Below are positions 33,170 through 44,738 of a stretch of 64,000 nt of DNA, one piece after another (position 1 is the first letter of the stretch; each line of letters starts with the position of its first letter). Under the pieces are notes generated by a model that did no database searches, was not told the DNA's origin, and was given only the letters and a program-made list of their open reading frames with translations. Location: contig CM023538.1 in the NCBI GenBank assembly GCA_013350335.1, forward strand, positions 62,237,080-62,301,079, given 5' to 3'. The position numbers and the translations under genes are program-made. Origin of the DNA: Chimonanthus salicifolius. Lineage: Eukaryota > Streptophyta > Magnoliopsida > Laurales > Calycanthaceae.

Positions 33170-33880
33170 CACCTAAAGCTTGATTTTACTTAATTAATAC
33201 GTATTAATATAAAATTTATTTTATATTATAGTTCTTATAAGAGTTTGTAATATATGATTTATGCCAAGATATTAAAAGAGCCATCTTATAGAAACCACTT
33301 CTATAGTAGTAGAAGCCAATTGCTTTAGTACTAGAAGAAGAAACAATATTTTATTTTTACTTTTTTTAAATTGATTCAAATTACTTTTCTGAATTCATTT
33401 ATTTTCAACTCTAAATCACATTCTAATATGATTGGAAGATGACTTTATTTTATAAAATTTGACTTGTCTAAATAATAAAATATCAATATCTGAAAAATAA
33501 TATTTTATAAAATAATATTAATAAATAAAAAATTTGAATTGGGACAAATATTTTAGAATGGAAAAAATAGTTTTTATTTTCTTTAAGAAAACCTCATTCT
33601 CTTAATTTTACTCTCTACCAAATCTGAACTACTTCATGGAAGGAGTTAAGGTTCCAAACAATGTCATCAAATAGGGAGTGGTGATATTTTTCAATTCCAT
33701 TTAGAAATTTGACATCTTTTTATTTAAAAGAATCAATCACTTTGTATTCCAACTTTTATTCATACTCATATACGATAAGTCAAATCAAGCATTATGATTG
33801 CCCACATGAATTGAACCCCAATGAGACATTAAATTATTGAACTACCTAATTGACTCAACAAAAATACATCATATCGACTC
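33170..33880. other. intergenic, start shared with 59640-59720
   Basis: The first ~80 bp (CACCTAAAGCTTGATTTTAC, TTAATATAAAATTTAT) continue the homology with the flank of the 57.7-kb gene. The rest is AT-rich without a feature. Confidence 0.5.
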
Positions 33881-34200
33881 CTTTCAATAACCTAAATTAT
33901 TGAACCCCAATAGTTTATTGGACCGTATTGATTTATATCTTAATGGATTCTGTGTAAATGGCCTGAATTCAGATGGTCCAATAACATTAATAGGCTGGAT
34001 CCAGATCTTGATGAAATGGGTCAGATCCAGATCTATTTATACCCCTACTAGCATTTATACTATGATACTTGATATGAGGAGAGTCTAATTATCCTAAATG
34101 TGCACATCAACAAGATATTTAGAAAATAATATCAAATAGTTTAGGTCTTGGATTGACATTTCAACCCTATAGATAATCGGTGTTGTGTAACAATGTCGCT
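33880..34200 (+). repeat. dispersed repeat, copy 1 (copy 2 at 38425-38745)
   Basis: Shared words in order: GGATTCTGTGTAAATGG, GATGGTCCAATAACATTAAT, GGGCTGGATCC-type, ACTATGATACTTGATATGA, TTAGAAAATAATATCAAATA, TTGACATTTCAACCCTATAG and CGGTGTTGTG. A partial inverted copy lies at 37010-37160. The two direct copies are 4.5 kb apart and bracket the Harbinger-type element. Confidence 0.7.
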
Positions 34201-34432
34201 TCAAGTGTCTGCGGTTATTACGTACGGGTAAAGAGGTAATGGCATTGAATTATTGATGTACCTCTGTCGGACTTAGCTTGGCAGGCAATGCAGCAGTCCC
34301 CTCCAGCGTAGTTGAAATGTCTAACACTCTCCGTTCCACGGCTAAGGATTATTCAATTTGTCATTTGTATGAATAGTAAAATTAATTTATCAATTTTTTT
34401 ACTGTAAATACAATGAAGATAATTTTTATTAA

Positions 34433-34580
34433 CTTTTGAAAAAAAAAATGTAGAAAAAGATTTCCCATATATGCCTATAATTAAATGTGTAAATACCGAT
34501 CAAAGACTTTTGAAAAAAAAGATATGTAGAAAAAGATTTCCATGTATGCCCATAATTAAATGTGTAAGTGTCCTTCTCTT
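34433..34580 (+). repeat. tandem duplication, two 74-bp units
   Basis: CTTTTGAAAAAAAA then GTAGAAAAAGATTTCC and ATAATTAAATGTGTAA occur at 34433 and again at 34507. No coding capacity. 34200-34820 otherwise holds nothing recognised. Confidence 0.8.
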
Positions 34581-35250
34581 TCAAAGTCTCCCTCAACAGT
34601 AGTGAAGACTTGACTAGCAACAGTCTTCTCTTTGGAGTTGGGCCCGTTTCAAGAAACTTTTATGCCACAGTTAATAAATGATGGTTACTTGTATCCACAC
34701 ATCTCTCACTCGCCTTGAGAAGACTTGACTAGCAGCAGAAGACTTGTATGCAATTAGTTAATAAATTGAACTTACTGCCATCGACATCTCTCACTTTCTA
34801 ACCTTACCCGCCTACCCTACTTAGGCTGCGTTTGGATGAGGGATAATTTTTATAGGGGTTACCCCTAAGTAGGGGTCACATTTGAGTAGGGGTGACCCTT
34901 GAATTGGGATTACCCTTATCTTGTTTGGTAATTGTTGTGTTAAAGTAAACCTTATCCTAAGGGTAAAAAATCTTGTTTGGTAACTACAAGTAAGGGTAAC
35001 CTGATATATTAATATATTTTTCTATAAAATATAATTATAAATAATATTTATAAAGTAAATTCTAATAATATAACTTATAATAATATTATCTAATTTCTAT
35101 AAATTATTTTTCATAATTATAATTTAAAATAAACACTTGCATTCTAATATTAAAAATATAAATAAAGACTTTTTTTATATTACTATTTTAAATCCCAATA
35201 AATAAATAAAAAATATCAACATATCTCTTCATAAAAATTATAATTATTAT

Positions 35251-36150
35251 TTTTTATATTATATGAATTTAATAAAAATATTAATTCTCATAAAATTATT
35301 AATATGTCAGTTTATCCCTATTCAAGGGTAGCCCCTATAAAAATTTACCCCTCACCCAAATGCATCACATTGAAAATGTTGTAGAAATTTGATTTTTATA
35401 TTATATAGATTTAATAAAATTATTAATTCTCATAAAATTGTTAATATGTCAGTTTACCCCTACGTACAATTACCCCTGCTCAAGGGTAACCCCTGTAAAA
35501 ATTTACCCCTCACCCAAATGCATCACGTTGAAAATGTTGCAGAAATTTTATTTTTATATTATATATATTTAATAAAATTATTAATTCTCATAAAATTGTT
35601 AATATGTCAGTTTGCCCCTACGTACAATTACCCCTGCTCAAAGGTAACCCCTGTAAAAATTTACCCCTCACCCAAATGCATCACGTTGAAAATGTTGCAG
35701 AAATTTTATTTTTATATTATATATATTTAATAAAATTATTAATTCTCATAAAATTGTTAATATGTCAGTTTATCCCCCTACGTACAATTACCCCTACTCA
35801 AGGGTAACCCCTGTAAAAATTTACCCCTCACCCAAATGCATCACATTGAAAATGTTACAGAAAATTTATTTTTATATTATATAGATTTAATAAAATTATT
35901 AATTCTCATAAAATTGTTAATATGTCAGTTTACCCCTACGTATAATTACCCCTGCTCAAGGGTAACCCCTGTAAAAATTTACCCCTCATCCAAATGCATC
36001 ACGTTAAAAATGTTGCAGAAATTTTATTTTTATATTATATAGATTTAATAAAATTATTAATTCTCATAAAATTGTTAATATGTCAGTTTACCCCTACTCA
36101 AGGGTAACCCCTGTAAAAATTTACCCCTCACCTAAATGCATTACGTTAAA
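35251..36150 (+). repeat. ~158-bp satellite inside the Harbinger-type element
   Basis: The marker CCCAAATGCATCAC recurs with its TGCATC at 35361, 35519, 35677, 35837 and 35995, and as CCTAAATGCATTAC at 36137. Spacings are 158, 158, 160, 158 and 142. The last unit lacks the ACGTACAATTACCCCTG segment. The period of nearly 3 x 53 leaves frames open across units, which produces spurious 60-110 codon frames. Confidence 0.9.
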
Positions 36151-36600
36151 AATGTTGACACATTTTTAAAATAATCTTCTAATAGAATAAATTGTTAATT
36201 ACCCTGAAAGATATTATCATAAATCTAAAAATTTTCAGAGTTTTGAGACCCTATCGAAATTTCGACAGAATCACCTCTTAAAAATAGAACATTTTGACAA
36301 ATACGTTTCAGAAAATTATATAATATATAATTGAAAAATAGATGACGGCACGGGATAAATAGGAGAAAGGTTTCCTTAAAAAATAAAAAAAAAAATAAAA
36401 AACCACTATTATTATTTTAAATTTCAAAAAATGAATAAAAAATTCATTATATCTCTTCATAAAAAAATATAATTTATTGCTTGGTGATATGAAATTTATC
36501 AAATGGAAATAATAGAGTGCTTTTAAAAAAAATAAAAGCCAAGTACTTATCAAAATAAATAAATAAATAAAATATAAAAAAAATATTTCATAAGCAAAAT

Positions 36601-36616
36601 GGGGGGGGGGGGGGGG
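36601..36616 (+). repeat. G16 homopolymer
   Basis: Sixteen consecutive G in otherwise AT-rich DNA, close to a G-rich inner edge (GGAGGGGTAT, GGGAGGGGGGAGGG) of the same element. It could form a quadruplex. Its exact length may be an assembly uncertainty. Confidence 0.9.
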
Positions 36617-36773
36617 TAAGGAGGGGTATTCAAAATGAATACCCTTTTGCCCGTTGGGGTATTGAAAAGGGAGGGGGGAGGGATTTTTACCCCTCCTCCC
36701 TTGTTACCAAACGGGGGTAAGTAGGGGTAACTGGGGGTTACCCCCCCTTACCCCCCATCCAAACGCAGCCTTA

Positions 36774-38424
36774 GTCTATCAATTTTGACTGGGTAAAGTT
36801 GAGTTGAGCCAACCATCACTGCATCTTGAATATAACATAGGCTTGGTAGGATAGACCCCTATTCAATTTCGAACAGAAATACTAACACAATCAACACTCA
36901 ACATAACTCGGTGATCTTAAATGGTAAAACTCAATTCTCTTAAGTCGTTAGAATTAATTGAATCAATTCATTTTAAACACACTCAAATCGACCCCTTTCA
37001 AGTGGTGTTGCATCACATATTATATGACACCAAAATATCTATGAAGTTTGAAATGTCAATCAAGGTCTAATTATTCGGCATCATCTTTAATTATTTTATT
37101 GACATGGGCACGTAGTGTAATTAAACTCTCATCATATTAAGTATCATATATGAATACTTCACAAACAATATTAGACCTAAAATCTATTGGTGATAAACCA
37201 ATTCAAATGCACTGAAGTATATGTTATTTACCTTTTCTTTTAGCATTTAAAAAAAGGATAAAAAACTCTAGTTTTTAGAAAATAAATTTAATAAATTTCT
37301 TTTAATTGATTTGATTAGCAAGTGTCATATGCATGCAGCAGATTCCTTGTTAAATTGTTACAAGAACAATTACATAGTAGGAGCTGAGAATCAATTTCAT
37401 AATCTATGAAGATCGGAAAATAGTTTATCAAATGGAACTAACAATGGATCTGCTACATACATATGACATTTGCTAATCAAATCAATTAAAAAGGAATTTT
37501 ACGGCGTAGATATTACATGAACAAATTTTTATGTAACTAATATAAGTTGAATTGATTTGTTGTTGAAACCATTGAGTTTCTTTCCTGAAAGATGATAATA
37601 ATTTTAGTTTTTGTCCTTTTTTTTTAATGTTAAAAGAAAAACTAAGTAACATATACTTAGTTGCATTTAAATTAAATAATTAGCTATGGATTTAGATCTA
37701 ATGTTTTTTTAAGTATTTATAGTATAAATTCTCTTTTCTAAATTTATTTATTTTTTATTACATTTTACATTTTTGTCTTTAAACTCCTTCTACTCCTTCC
37801 TTACTCTTATTGTTAACTTCGTAGGTAGAATTTGCAGCATTCTTCATGATGTAGGTCGCTCTCTCACTCCACAAGAAGCACTTTTTTTTTTATGCTGAGG
37901 CAATTTTCCTTAATCTCATTTATAATTATTATTTTTTTATATTGCATCGTTAATCCATTTCTCACTTTTTCTATCTCAGGTTAGATTTAGGAAGCTCACG
38001 AAAGAGATATGATATTTTATTTTAAATGTATTTTTTTATTTAATATTTGTAATTTGTATTAAGGGTAATAAGCCCAATTTATTTTGTTTTAGCGTTTCGG
38101 ACTCTAAGATGATCTTGACCGTTGATGTGATTACTCTATCAGTCTCTCACCATTGGGATTATTATTTTCAAGTTTTGTAATGATATATGATATTTTACTA
38201 GTTTTACAGCATATTTTTTAAGTTTCAAAAACAAATACTCAAAAGAAAAAAATGATAAAGGAATTAATTTTAATTACTCATGTGGATGTTGATGGATATA
38301 TTAAAAATGTCAATTGTTTAATACATAGTTCATAAAAAATATTTTTATCAAATTAATTAATATTTTTTAACTATTATAAGTTTAAAGATTATTGAACAAT
38401 CAAATTGGGGTAAATAAGCTTATT
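36774..38424. other. intergenic, AT-rich
   Basis: The only feature seen is the partial inverted copy (37010-37160) of the 33.9-kb dispersed repeat. An inverted pair also stands out: about 37305-37360 (TTGATTTGATTAGCAAGTGTCATATGCATG) against 37450-37490 (CATATGACATTTGCTAATCA), possibly a small MITE or hairpin. No gene. Confidence 0.4.
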
Positions 38425-38745
38425 AGACCCTTAATGGGCTGAGGACGGTCCAATAAGCTTATTGGACCATCCAGATCTATATCCTAACGGATCCTGTGTA
38501 TATGGGTTGGATTCGGATGGTCCAAGAACATTAATGGGCTGGATCCGGATTGTGGTGAAACGGGCCGAATCCGGATCCATTTACACCCCTAGTTCATTTT
38601 ATACTATGATACTTGATATGATGAGAGTCTAATCATCCTAAATGTTCATATCAACAAAATATTTAGAAAATAATATCAAATAGTTTAGGTCTTGATTGAC
38701 ATTTCAACCCTATAGATATTCGGTGTTGTGCAACAATGTGGAGCA
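38425..38745 (+). repeat. dispersed repeat, copy 2 (copy 1 at 33880-34200)
   Basis: It has the same order of words as copy 1, with GC-richer first part (GGATCCTGTGTATATGG, GGGCTGGATCCGGATTG). The higher GC and CpG content suggests that it is the less decayed copy. Confidence 0.7.
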
Positions 38746-38930
38746 CAACTTTAGAGGTGTCGACTTCATATTTTTCTTATTAGTCAATTTAGGCAATTCA
38801 ACAATTTAATGTCTCATTGTGATCATTTATGTCATTTACAACTTTAGAGGTGTCGTTTCGTATTTTCTTTTAAGTCAATTTAGGTAGTTCAACAATTTAC
38901 TGTGTCGTTGAGATCAATTATATTATTTAA
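38745..38930 (+). repeat. tandem duplication, two 93-bp units
   Basis: ACAACTTTAGAGGTGTCG starts at 38745 and again at 38838. It is followed each time by AGTCAATTTAGG and AGTTCAACAATTTA-type text. Confidence 0.8.
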
Positions 38931-39084
38931 TAATTCAATTCATGAACAATTGATTGATAGTGGAGGTTTTATTTTTATTATTTAATTTATGAATATCATT
39001 TATACACTTCCTTCTATAATTCCACATTTAAAGCAGATTGAAGATAAAATGGTAATTTAGATAAAAGAAAATCCATTTAAAAGC

Positions 39085-39193
39085 ACACATGGCCTAACCT
39101 TTGTGTGCCTTAGAGGTAATGGGCTCATCTGTGAGGGTTCTAATAGGATCGTGTCTGAATTTTCCTATACACTAATTAAAAAAATAAAAAAAA
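39085..39193 (+). mobile_element. SINE, 3' half with A-rich tail
   Basis: ATGGCCTAACCTTTGTGTGC, GTAATGGGCTCATCTGTGAG and the terminal A-rich run match the body of the tRNA-derived SINE family seen at 395, 4951 and 30776. The tRNA-like 5' half is missing. Confidence 0.6.
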
Positions 39194-40081
39194 TACTTTT
39201 ATTTTACAAAAGAGTATATCCATTCATGTGCAAATAATGATAAAAGACGTAAAAAAAATTCACAGCAGACAAATTGCATGGTCATTTGATAATGACAAGA
39301 TGGTTTTAGTAATGAGGTTAGGTGTAGAGAAAATAAAATGGACACCAGGTTGTAAAGGCCATCTGTACTCCAATAATTGACTTGGAGAGAGAGATTCCAT
39401 CTTTATTTATAATTGAATCGGCTGGAAGGCCAGATTTCAGGCTGATTTCGAAGAAGGACGAATTTAGTAGAGCCAGCGAAATCAAGGCGATTTCTACTGT
39501 CAGCCATTCGTAGACAACAATAGTCGAAGGTGATTTTTTTCTTCTTCTTTTTAGTTTTTTTTTTTAAAATTAATTGTTTAATTCATTACATTCAGAATAA
39601 TAATTTCACATTTGTTTTGTTTTTTATTGAATACCTAATTTTTCTGTGAATCAAAATTATCGTGCTGAAATTAGTACCATTTTTCTTTCCTTGAGAATAA
39701 TCAAGGAATCCACGGTTAACTTTTTAGGGTTTATATCATTTAAATCTTTGATCTCACCTAAAATTTCAGTCTAAACCTTACCCAATACCTATCATGGCAA
39801 AGGAGAGAAGTAAGAGATCTGCTCTGCCCCCTTTAAAGACTACGCCCATGTCTCAAAATTGTGTCCCTCTTTGTTAGTTTGCATAAATATGTTTAACTTA
39901 GCCTATTTACTGTGTTTTTTTATTTTATTTTATGTGTTTCCCTCACCATTGGTTTAGATCATTCGTCACCACCTCCAACGTTATCGCTCTATTGCCAACT
40001 TCAAAATTTGTCCCCGTGGCCCCGTTAATAAATCAGGCTTGCATTTCCGTCGTTATTAGCTGCGAACCGGAGTTGGTGGAG

Positions 40082-41515
40082 ATGGCGGAAGAAGTCGAGA
40101 ATCAAATAGCAGACACGGAAGAGGCGGCGGCGGCTATGGCTATAGAAGGATCCGAAGGTGGGGTCATCCAAGTCCAGCAGTCCGAAGTTGCTTCGTCTGA
40201 GGTTGGCGGGTTTAAATTAGGTGGCACCGTTGATGTGTCCATTTCTGATAAGATGTTTGTCGATCCAATGTGGGTGCAGTCATTCGAACAAAGACTTTGC
40301 GATAATAAAGCTGAAATATACAAAGAACCATCATTGGAAAACTATACAGAAAAGATCCAAATGCTAACCATCCACCGGGTACCCAAGTGTCTCCGTGATG
40401 TGAAGGAGGAGGCCTTCCTGCCTCAAGTCGTCTCAATTGGTCCATTTCACTATGAGAAAAGGAGCACGGACCTGCACGCCATGGAGGAACACAAAACAAG
40501 GTATCTGAAGGACATCAGAAGTCGCATTGGAAACGGCTGCTGAGAGCGGTTTTTGGCTGCTGTCAAGCTACTGGAAGATCAGGCCCGAGCATGTTACTCG
40601 GAAGAATTCGTCCACCTTGACAGCAATTCTTTTGTAGAGATGATGGTGCTTGATGGTTGCTTCATCATTGAGCTCTTTCGTAGAGCCCACAACAAAAATG
40701 TTGATGATGATCCTTTACTTGATCCAGAGCTGCGTAGAGAGCTGACCATTGACTTGCTCAAACTTGAAAACCAAATTCCTTTCGTTGTTCTCCATCATCT
40801 ATTTGGTCTCATGAATCTTACCGGCCTTACTGTTTACAAACTTGCTATTAATTTCTTCGATTCCTTCCATCCCAACTACAATAGTATTACTGGCCTTTTC
40901 TCCCATTTCCACCTACTCCATTTCCTGCAGTGCAGTCTCTGTCCCCAACCCATGGAAACTTTAGAGATGGGTGACGTCGAAATGCGTCACTCTGCATCTA
41001 AACTCCAATTAGCAGGAATCAAGATTAATAAGGGGACAGCAGATAGTTTCCTAAGCATCAAGTTTCAAAAAGAGAAGGCCGTGATGGAAGTCCCCCCTTT
41101 CCCTTTTGAAGGTAACACCATTCAGGTACTGTTTAACCTTGTTGCCATGGAACAGAGCAATGTCTCACTCTATTACTCTTACTTCACAGCATACATTGCC
41201 TTCATGAATTGCCTCAGCAACTCTGCTGATGATGTTAGATTTCTCTGCCAAAGTGGAATATTTGACAACAGCTTGAGAAGCAAAGAAGTAGCCGTGGATC
41301 TCTTCAACAATATTACTAGAAACGTAAGCCTACTCACTGACGATTTCTATCTTGTCAATGTCATAAACGATATCAATCAGTGTTATGGAAGCAAATGGCA
41401 CATTAGGAGAGCACGGTTGAAGCGCAATTTGTCATCAGTTAGGTCCTTCTTCTTCTTCCAGCTTCATCATATAAATAAAAACGTGTCAAAATTGTATCGT
41501 GGTAATGAAGAATGA
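40082..41515 (+). pseudogene. DUF247 gene with one in-frame TGA at codon 154
   Basis: The frame from ATG 40082 to the TAA/TGA region at 41515 spans 478 codons, with a single internal stop, TGA at 40541-40543. The paralogue at 55251 has leucine (TTG) there. Both halves otherwise keep family motifs: VPKCLRDVKEEAFLPQVVSIGPFHY and MEEHKTRYLKDI before the stop. After it come ARACYSEE, NSFVEMMVLDGCFIIELF, LLKLENQIPFVVLHHLF, EVPPFPFEGN and VAVDLFNNI. The start was chosen by alignment with the paralogue. An upstream ATG at 39932 probably lies in a 5'-UTR intron (GT at about 39530, AG at 39957-39958). The C-terminus ends in a basic tail and lacks the hydrophobic anchor of the 49-kb and 57-kb genes. 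It is a young pseudogene, a readthrough gene or a sequencing error. Confidence 0.8.
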
Positions 41516-41519
41516 TCTG

Positions 41520-42816
41520 GTCTAGGAACTAGATCTCTGTCTTCCTTGTTCATGGTGTAATTGCTCGCTACTTGTCAGATAATTGTTCCATTTCTATTCT
41601 TTCTCAGAAGTCACGAGTGTGTTATTTGTCCGAAATCAGAAAGAAAACCTTTTTCGCAGAAAAAGAGTTTTTAAGACCGATCTAGAAATTCGTCCTTCAG
41701 CACACAAAATTAAAAATTAAAACTCAGTTTTTGGTTAATTAGAATTTTCTGTAATGTTGGTTGGCACAAAAATCAGTATCCTTACTTTTATTTTTATTTC
41801 TCATATTAAATTTCCTTTTATTTATTTTCCCTTTTTATCTTATTTCCTTCTTTTATCTTTTGGGTTTCTTTAAAAGAAACCTGTATTTAGAATAATCAAT
41901 TGAAATGGAAAATCAGAATCGAAATTCTTCTCTTTCCATGGTGGATTCTGGTTCCTTTCTTTTCCCTCCTCCTTTCATTCTCGTTGGATTCAAGAACCTC
42001 GGGTCCTCTTCGGTCAATTCATCTCCACCTTATTTCGTCGACGGTGCTCCACGATTGGCCGTTCCCGCCCCACCAACTCAGCGCCCTGCATATCGCTGCC
42101 ACTGCTGCAGTCTCGCCTCCTCTACGTCCGCTGGTAGCGACGGCCTTCCCGTCCTTCTCACCCTCACCGTTCAGCTTGCAACACACGGATCCTGTGCTCC
42201 ACGGTTTCCCTTTCCACAGTAGAGACGGTTTCTCCGTCCATCACTGCACTACACGGTTTTTCACCTACTCACCCTAGGTGCCTTTTGAACATTGACCCAT
42301 CCTTAGTGCTGTTGAAACACCCATCTCATATTAAATCACCATCAGGCCCATTTCCCTATTTAACCGAGTCAACTCACCCAAATTTGCGGCTATCAACCGA
42401 GTTACTGGTCCCTAATTAACCCGATTCTATTTCGTCCTTCATCAGTCCTATAAATGAGTGCTACTAAGAATTTCATTTCTATAATGTGTCTATAAACAGG
42501 GGTGGAATAAATAATCATGGAGATATAAATAGGGATTCAATAAATAATCATGGAAAAAAATAGGGGTTGATAAATAATCGTGGAGATTATAAAACTGTTT
42601 AAAACAGTCTTCTAAATTTTTTTAATTTTTAATTTTATAAATAAAATTAAACTATTCTATAAATATATTATTATTACTCACTCCAACCGTGAGAATGGGT
42701 CCAATAAACAGTAATCTAAGTTAAATCTAAATTTAAAAAAGAGTATATTTATATTATTTATATCTATTGATGAGCTCCACGTAAAACTCTTCAATTTGTT
42801 TGTGTGTATAAATTGT
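41520..42816. other. intergenic with a GC-richer stretch (41900-42290)
   Basis: Two overlapping frames (125 and 105 codons) run through the GC-richer part. Both are Ser/Pro/Leu-rich with no motif, and neither looks preferred by codon use. It may be a leader, a captured fragment or part of a retroelement. I cannot assign a function. The remainder is AT-rich. Confidence 0.3.
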
Positions 42817-43912
42817 AAAACCATCATAAGATTTTTTTTTTAAATGGTTCATATATTAATATATAAAAGGCACGAGAGATGCAAATACAAGAAATAGATA
42901 AAGACTAAAATCTACATACACAAATAACAGATAAAGGAAAACTCTAGGGTAGCGATGCTCACATGGGATTTTTGCGTTAACTAGACACGGGAATGAGTGG
43001 ATTTCTGACTTTACCCTTCCACTGCGGTATAAATCGGCTCACTGACCGGATCACTGACCCTTCCACTGCGGTGTAAATCTGCTCACTGAAATCGGATCAC
43101 TGAAATTTAATCTAAGTAAGACTTTTTTTTTTTTATATAGAACATCAAATCAGATCACTGAAATCGGATCACTAACCGGATCACTGATTTTTTTTTTTAA
43201 ATGCTTTTGTACGGCAGTGAAAAGGTAAAATGGACAATACCCTAAAACCCGTGTCTCGTTACACAAAATGCCCATGGGAGGATCGTTACCCAAACTGTAA
43301 CTAGCAGGCCAAAAATAAAATGATATCAAGTAAGATCAGCACATTCTTTCCATGCTCGTAAGATATATGACATAGAGATGCTCCGGAAATCCTGGCGGGA
43401 GAGAGCCTATGAAGTACACTTGGTGAGGCTACGTCTTGCAACTGACGAACTTGACTTAGTAGTACCTTTGAAGATCCTGTTATTCCTTTCTAACCATAGG
43501 CTCCAGATAGTGGCAAAAAGTGATAAGTGCCACAGGGCAGAGTACTTAGACGAAACGAAGATAATGTCCCAAGTAAAAGGCAATTCAGCCACAGACGAAG
43601 CCATGACCCAAGGCATCCCTAACTAATCTAAGACAGAATTCCAAACCTCAGAGGAGAAGGAACAATGAATAAGTACTTAGAGACAAAAAAGACAAGCACT
43701 CACCAATATTCTTTCTTTTCTCTGAAAGTTATCTTGAGTCAAAAAATTTCCCAATCCAACAGTCCAAAGAAAACCAATTACCCTTGGAGGAGTTTTGGAA
43801 GACGAAATTTTGTGGTTGATAGTAGCAGAAGCGTCAATTGACAACCACCAAGCACATAATGATTGACCGAGAAAACTCAAGTGTTGTCAGGCCACCAAAA
43901 TCACCATAAGAT
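42817..43912 (-). mobile_element. 5'-truncated LINE with zf-RVT end, interrupted by a MITE
   Basis: On the minus strand, 43880-43677 reads KTPPRVIGFLWTVGLG...ILVSACLFCL, and 43616-43407 reads LWHLSLFATIWSLWLERNNR. This is the zf-RVT region after the reverse transcriptase of plant L1-type LINEs (W...A.......CxxC, then IW..W.ERN.R). The two parts are in different frames, so it is dead. The 3' end, a poly-A seen as T run at 42832-42841, is on the left. Imperfect 16-bp flanks AAAACCATCATAAGAT (42817-42832) and AAAATCACCATAAGAT (43897-43912) look like its target duplication. The MITE at 42947-43291 sits in its 3' UTR. Confidence 0.7.
42939..43299. mobile_element. MULE-type MITE, 345 bp, nested in the LINE
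   Basis: The element is 42947-43291. It starts GGGTAGCGATGCTCACATGG and ends CCATGGGAGGATCGTTACCC. Inner edges TTTACCCTTCCACTGC and GCAGTGAAAAGGTAAAATGG mirror each other. Flanks AAACTCTA and AAACTGTA form an 8-bp TSD with one mismatch. The middle repeats a TCACTGACCGGATCACTG motif several times. Same terminal family as 19165 and 21561. Confidence 0.8.
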
Positions 43913-44050
43913 ATAATAAGATAACAAGGGGCCAATACTATGTCTAACCTAGAGAATCTAAATCCCCCTCCTAAGTCCTAATCCTATCAAGCATGTACAA
44001 ATTTTTTTAATGGGGGAGGCAAGTTCCAATAAGTAGAAAAAAAAAAAAAG

Positions 44051-44738
44051 CTACTAACCTCGCGAAGGTCAACGTTGGAAGCAAGAAAAAAGATCATGTT
44101 CCTGACATCAGAGAGGATCCGACTTCTGAGAACAGTAGGCGAGCTGAATGAACTGGCTACAACCCCTCACCCTCACAATGCTTCCCTCCTTTTTGGATTG
44201 CTTAACACTCACAACTCTCAGATGTTTGCTGTCCTCTACTTTGACCCCTCCACTAGTGCCATTGGCCACCACATCAGCCCATTGCTTACCAACTGTTATT
44301 CCAACATCCTTATCTTTTGCTAGAAACTGCTTCTCTTCTGCCTTGCTTCTGAGCTACCTGTCCCGGAGATTCAATGTATCAACTTTGACATATTGTACCA
44401 ATTATCTCACCATAGCTCTAATAGTTGGGCCATTCGATCTCATATCTCTGCTATTAGATGTCTTCTGTTGCGGCTCTATTGCACTATTTCCAAGGCTTCG
44501 CCTCGCAACCTTGAGATGCTCACAATTTGGGCTACTTATAAGCTCACTCATGATACTTGTAGTGATGGTATTTTTGTCTCTTTTGTCTAACTGTCTAGCT
44601 CGGGCTGTGGGCTCATACATTTTGTTATTTTTTATGCCCCCTCTGTCTGGGCTTCTCTTGATGTAATTGTTTTTGGGGACTTTTCCCTTCCCCTTCTCTT
44701 GAATGATACTTACCCCTTCGTTCAAAAAAAAAAATTAA
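44051..44738 (+). mobile_element. possible retrosequence or LINE 3' end with poly-A
   Basis: The block is GC-richer than its flanks. It has broken frames in all three phases and ends in a T-rich stretch (CTTCTCTTGATGTAATTG, TTGAATGATACTTACCCC) and an A run at about 44725-44735. That end resembles plant LINE 3' UTRs such as the one at 26188. I recognise no protein domain. An A14 run at about 44036-44049 precedes it. Confidence 0.4.

Larger units (their letters stand above)
34821..36773. mobile_element. PIF/Harbinger-type element, TTA TSD, with internal satellite
   Basis: The element is 34824-36770. It starts GGCTGCGTTTGGATGAGGG and ends CCATCCAAACGCAGCC. Both ends are flanked by TTA (34821-34823 and 36771-36773), the target duplication of the PIF/Harbinger group. 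Inner edges are GGGGTTACCCC-rich on both sides. The interior has a 158-bp tandem array and a G16 run. No transposase frame exists, so it is non-autonomous. Confidence 0.82.

Noticed and set aside
35389..36042. Overlapping 60-110 codon frames as a small gene family
   Set aside because: They are the 158-bp satellite read in different frames; the same peptide recurs because the unit recurs.
39932..40081. N-terminal extension of the 40-kb DUF247 gene from ATG 39932
   Set aside because: The paralogue begins at the position of 40082, and 39958 looks like a splice acceptor, so the earlier codons are probably intronic or untranslated.
41900..42277. Ser/Pro-rich 125- and 105-codon frames as a gene
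   Set aside because: Two frames overlap with similar composition, there is no domain or signal, and no intron or partner exon was seen.
44075..44666. Protein-coding gene in the poly-A-tailed block
   Set aside because: Frames are broken and no domain is visible in any phase; a decayed retrosequence fits better.
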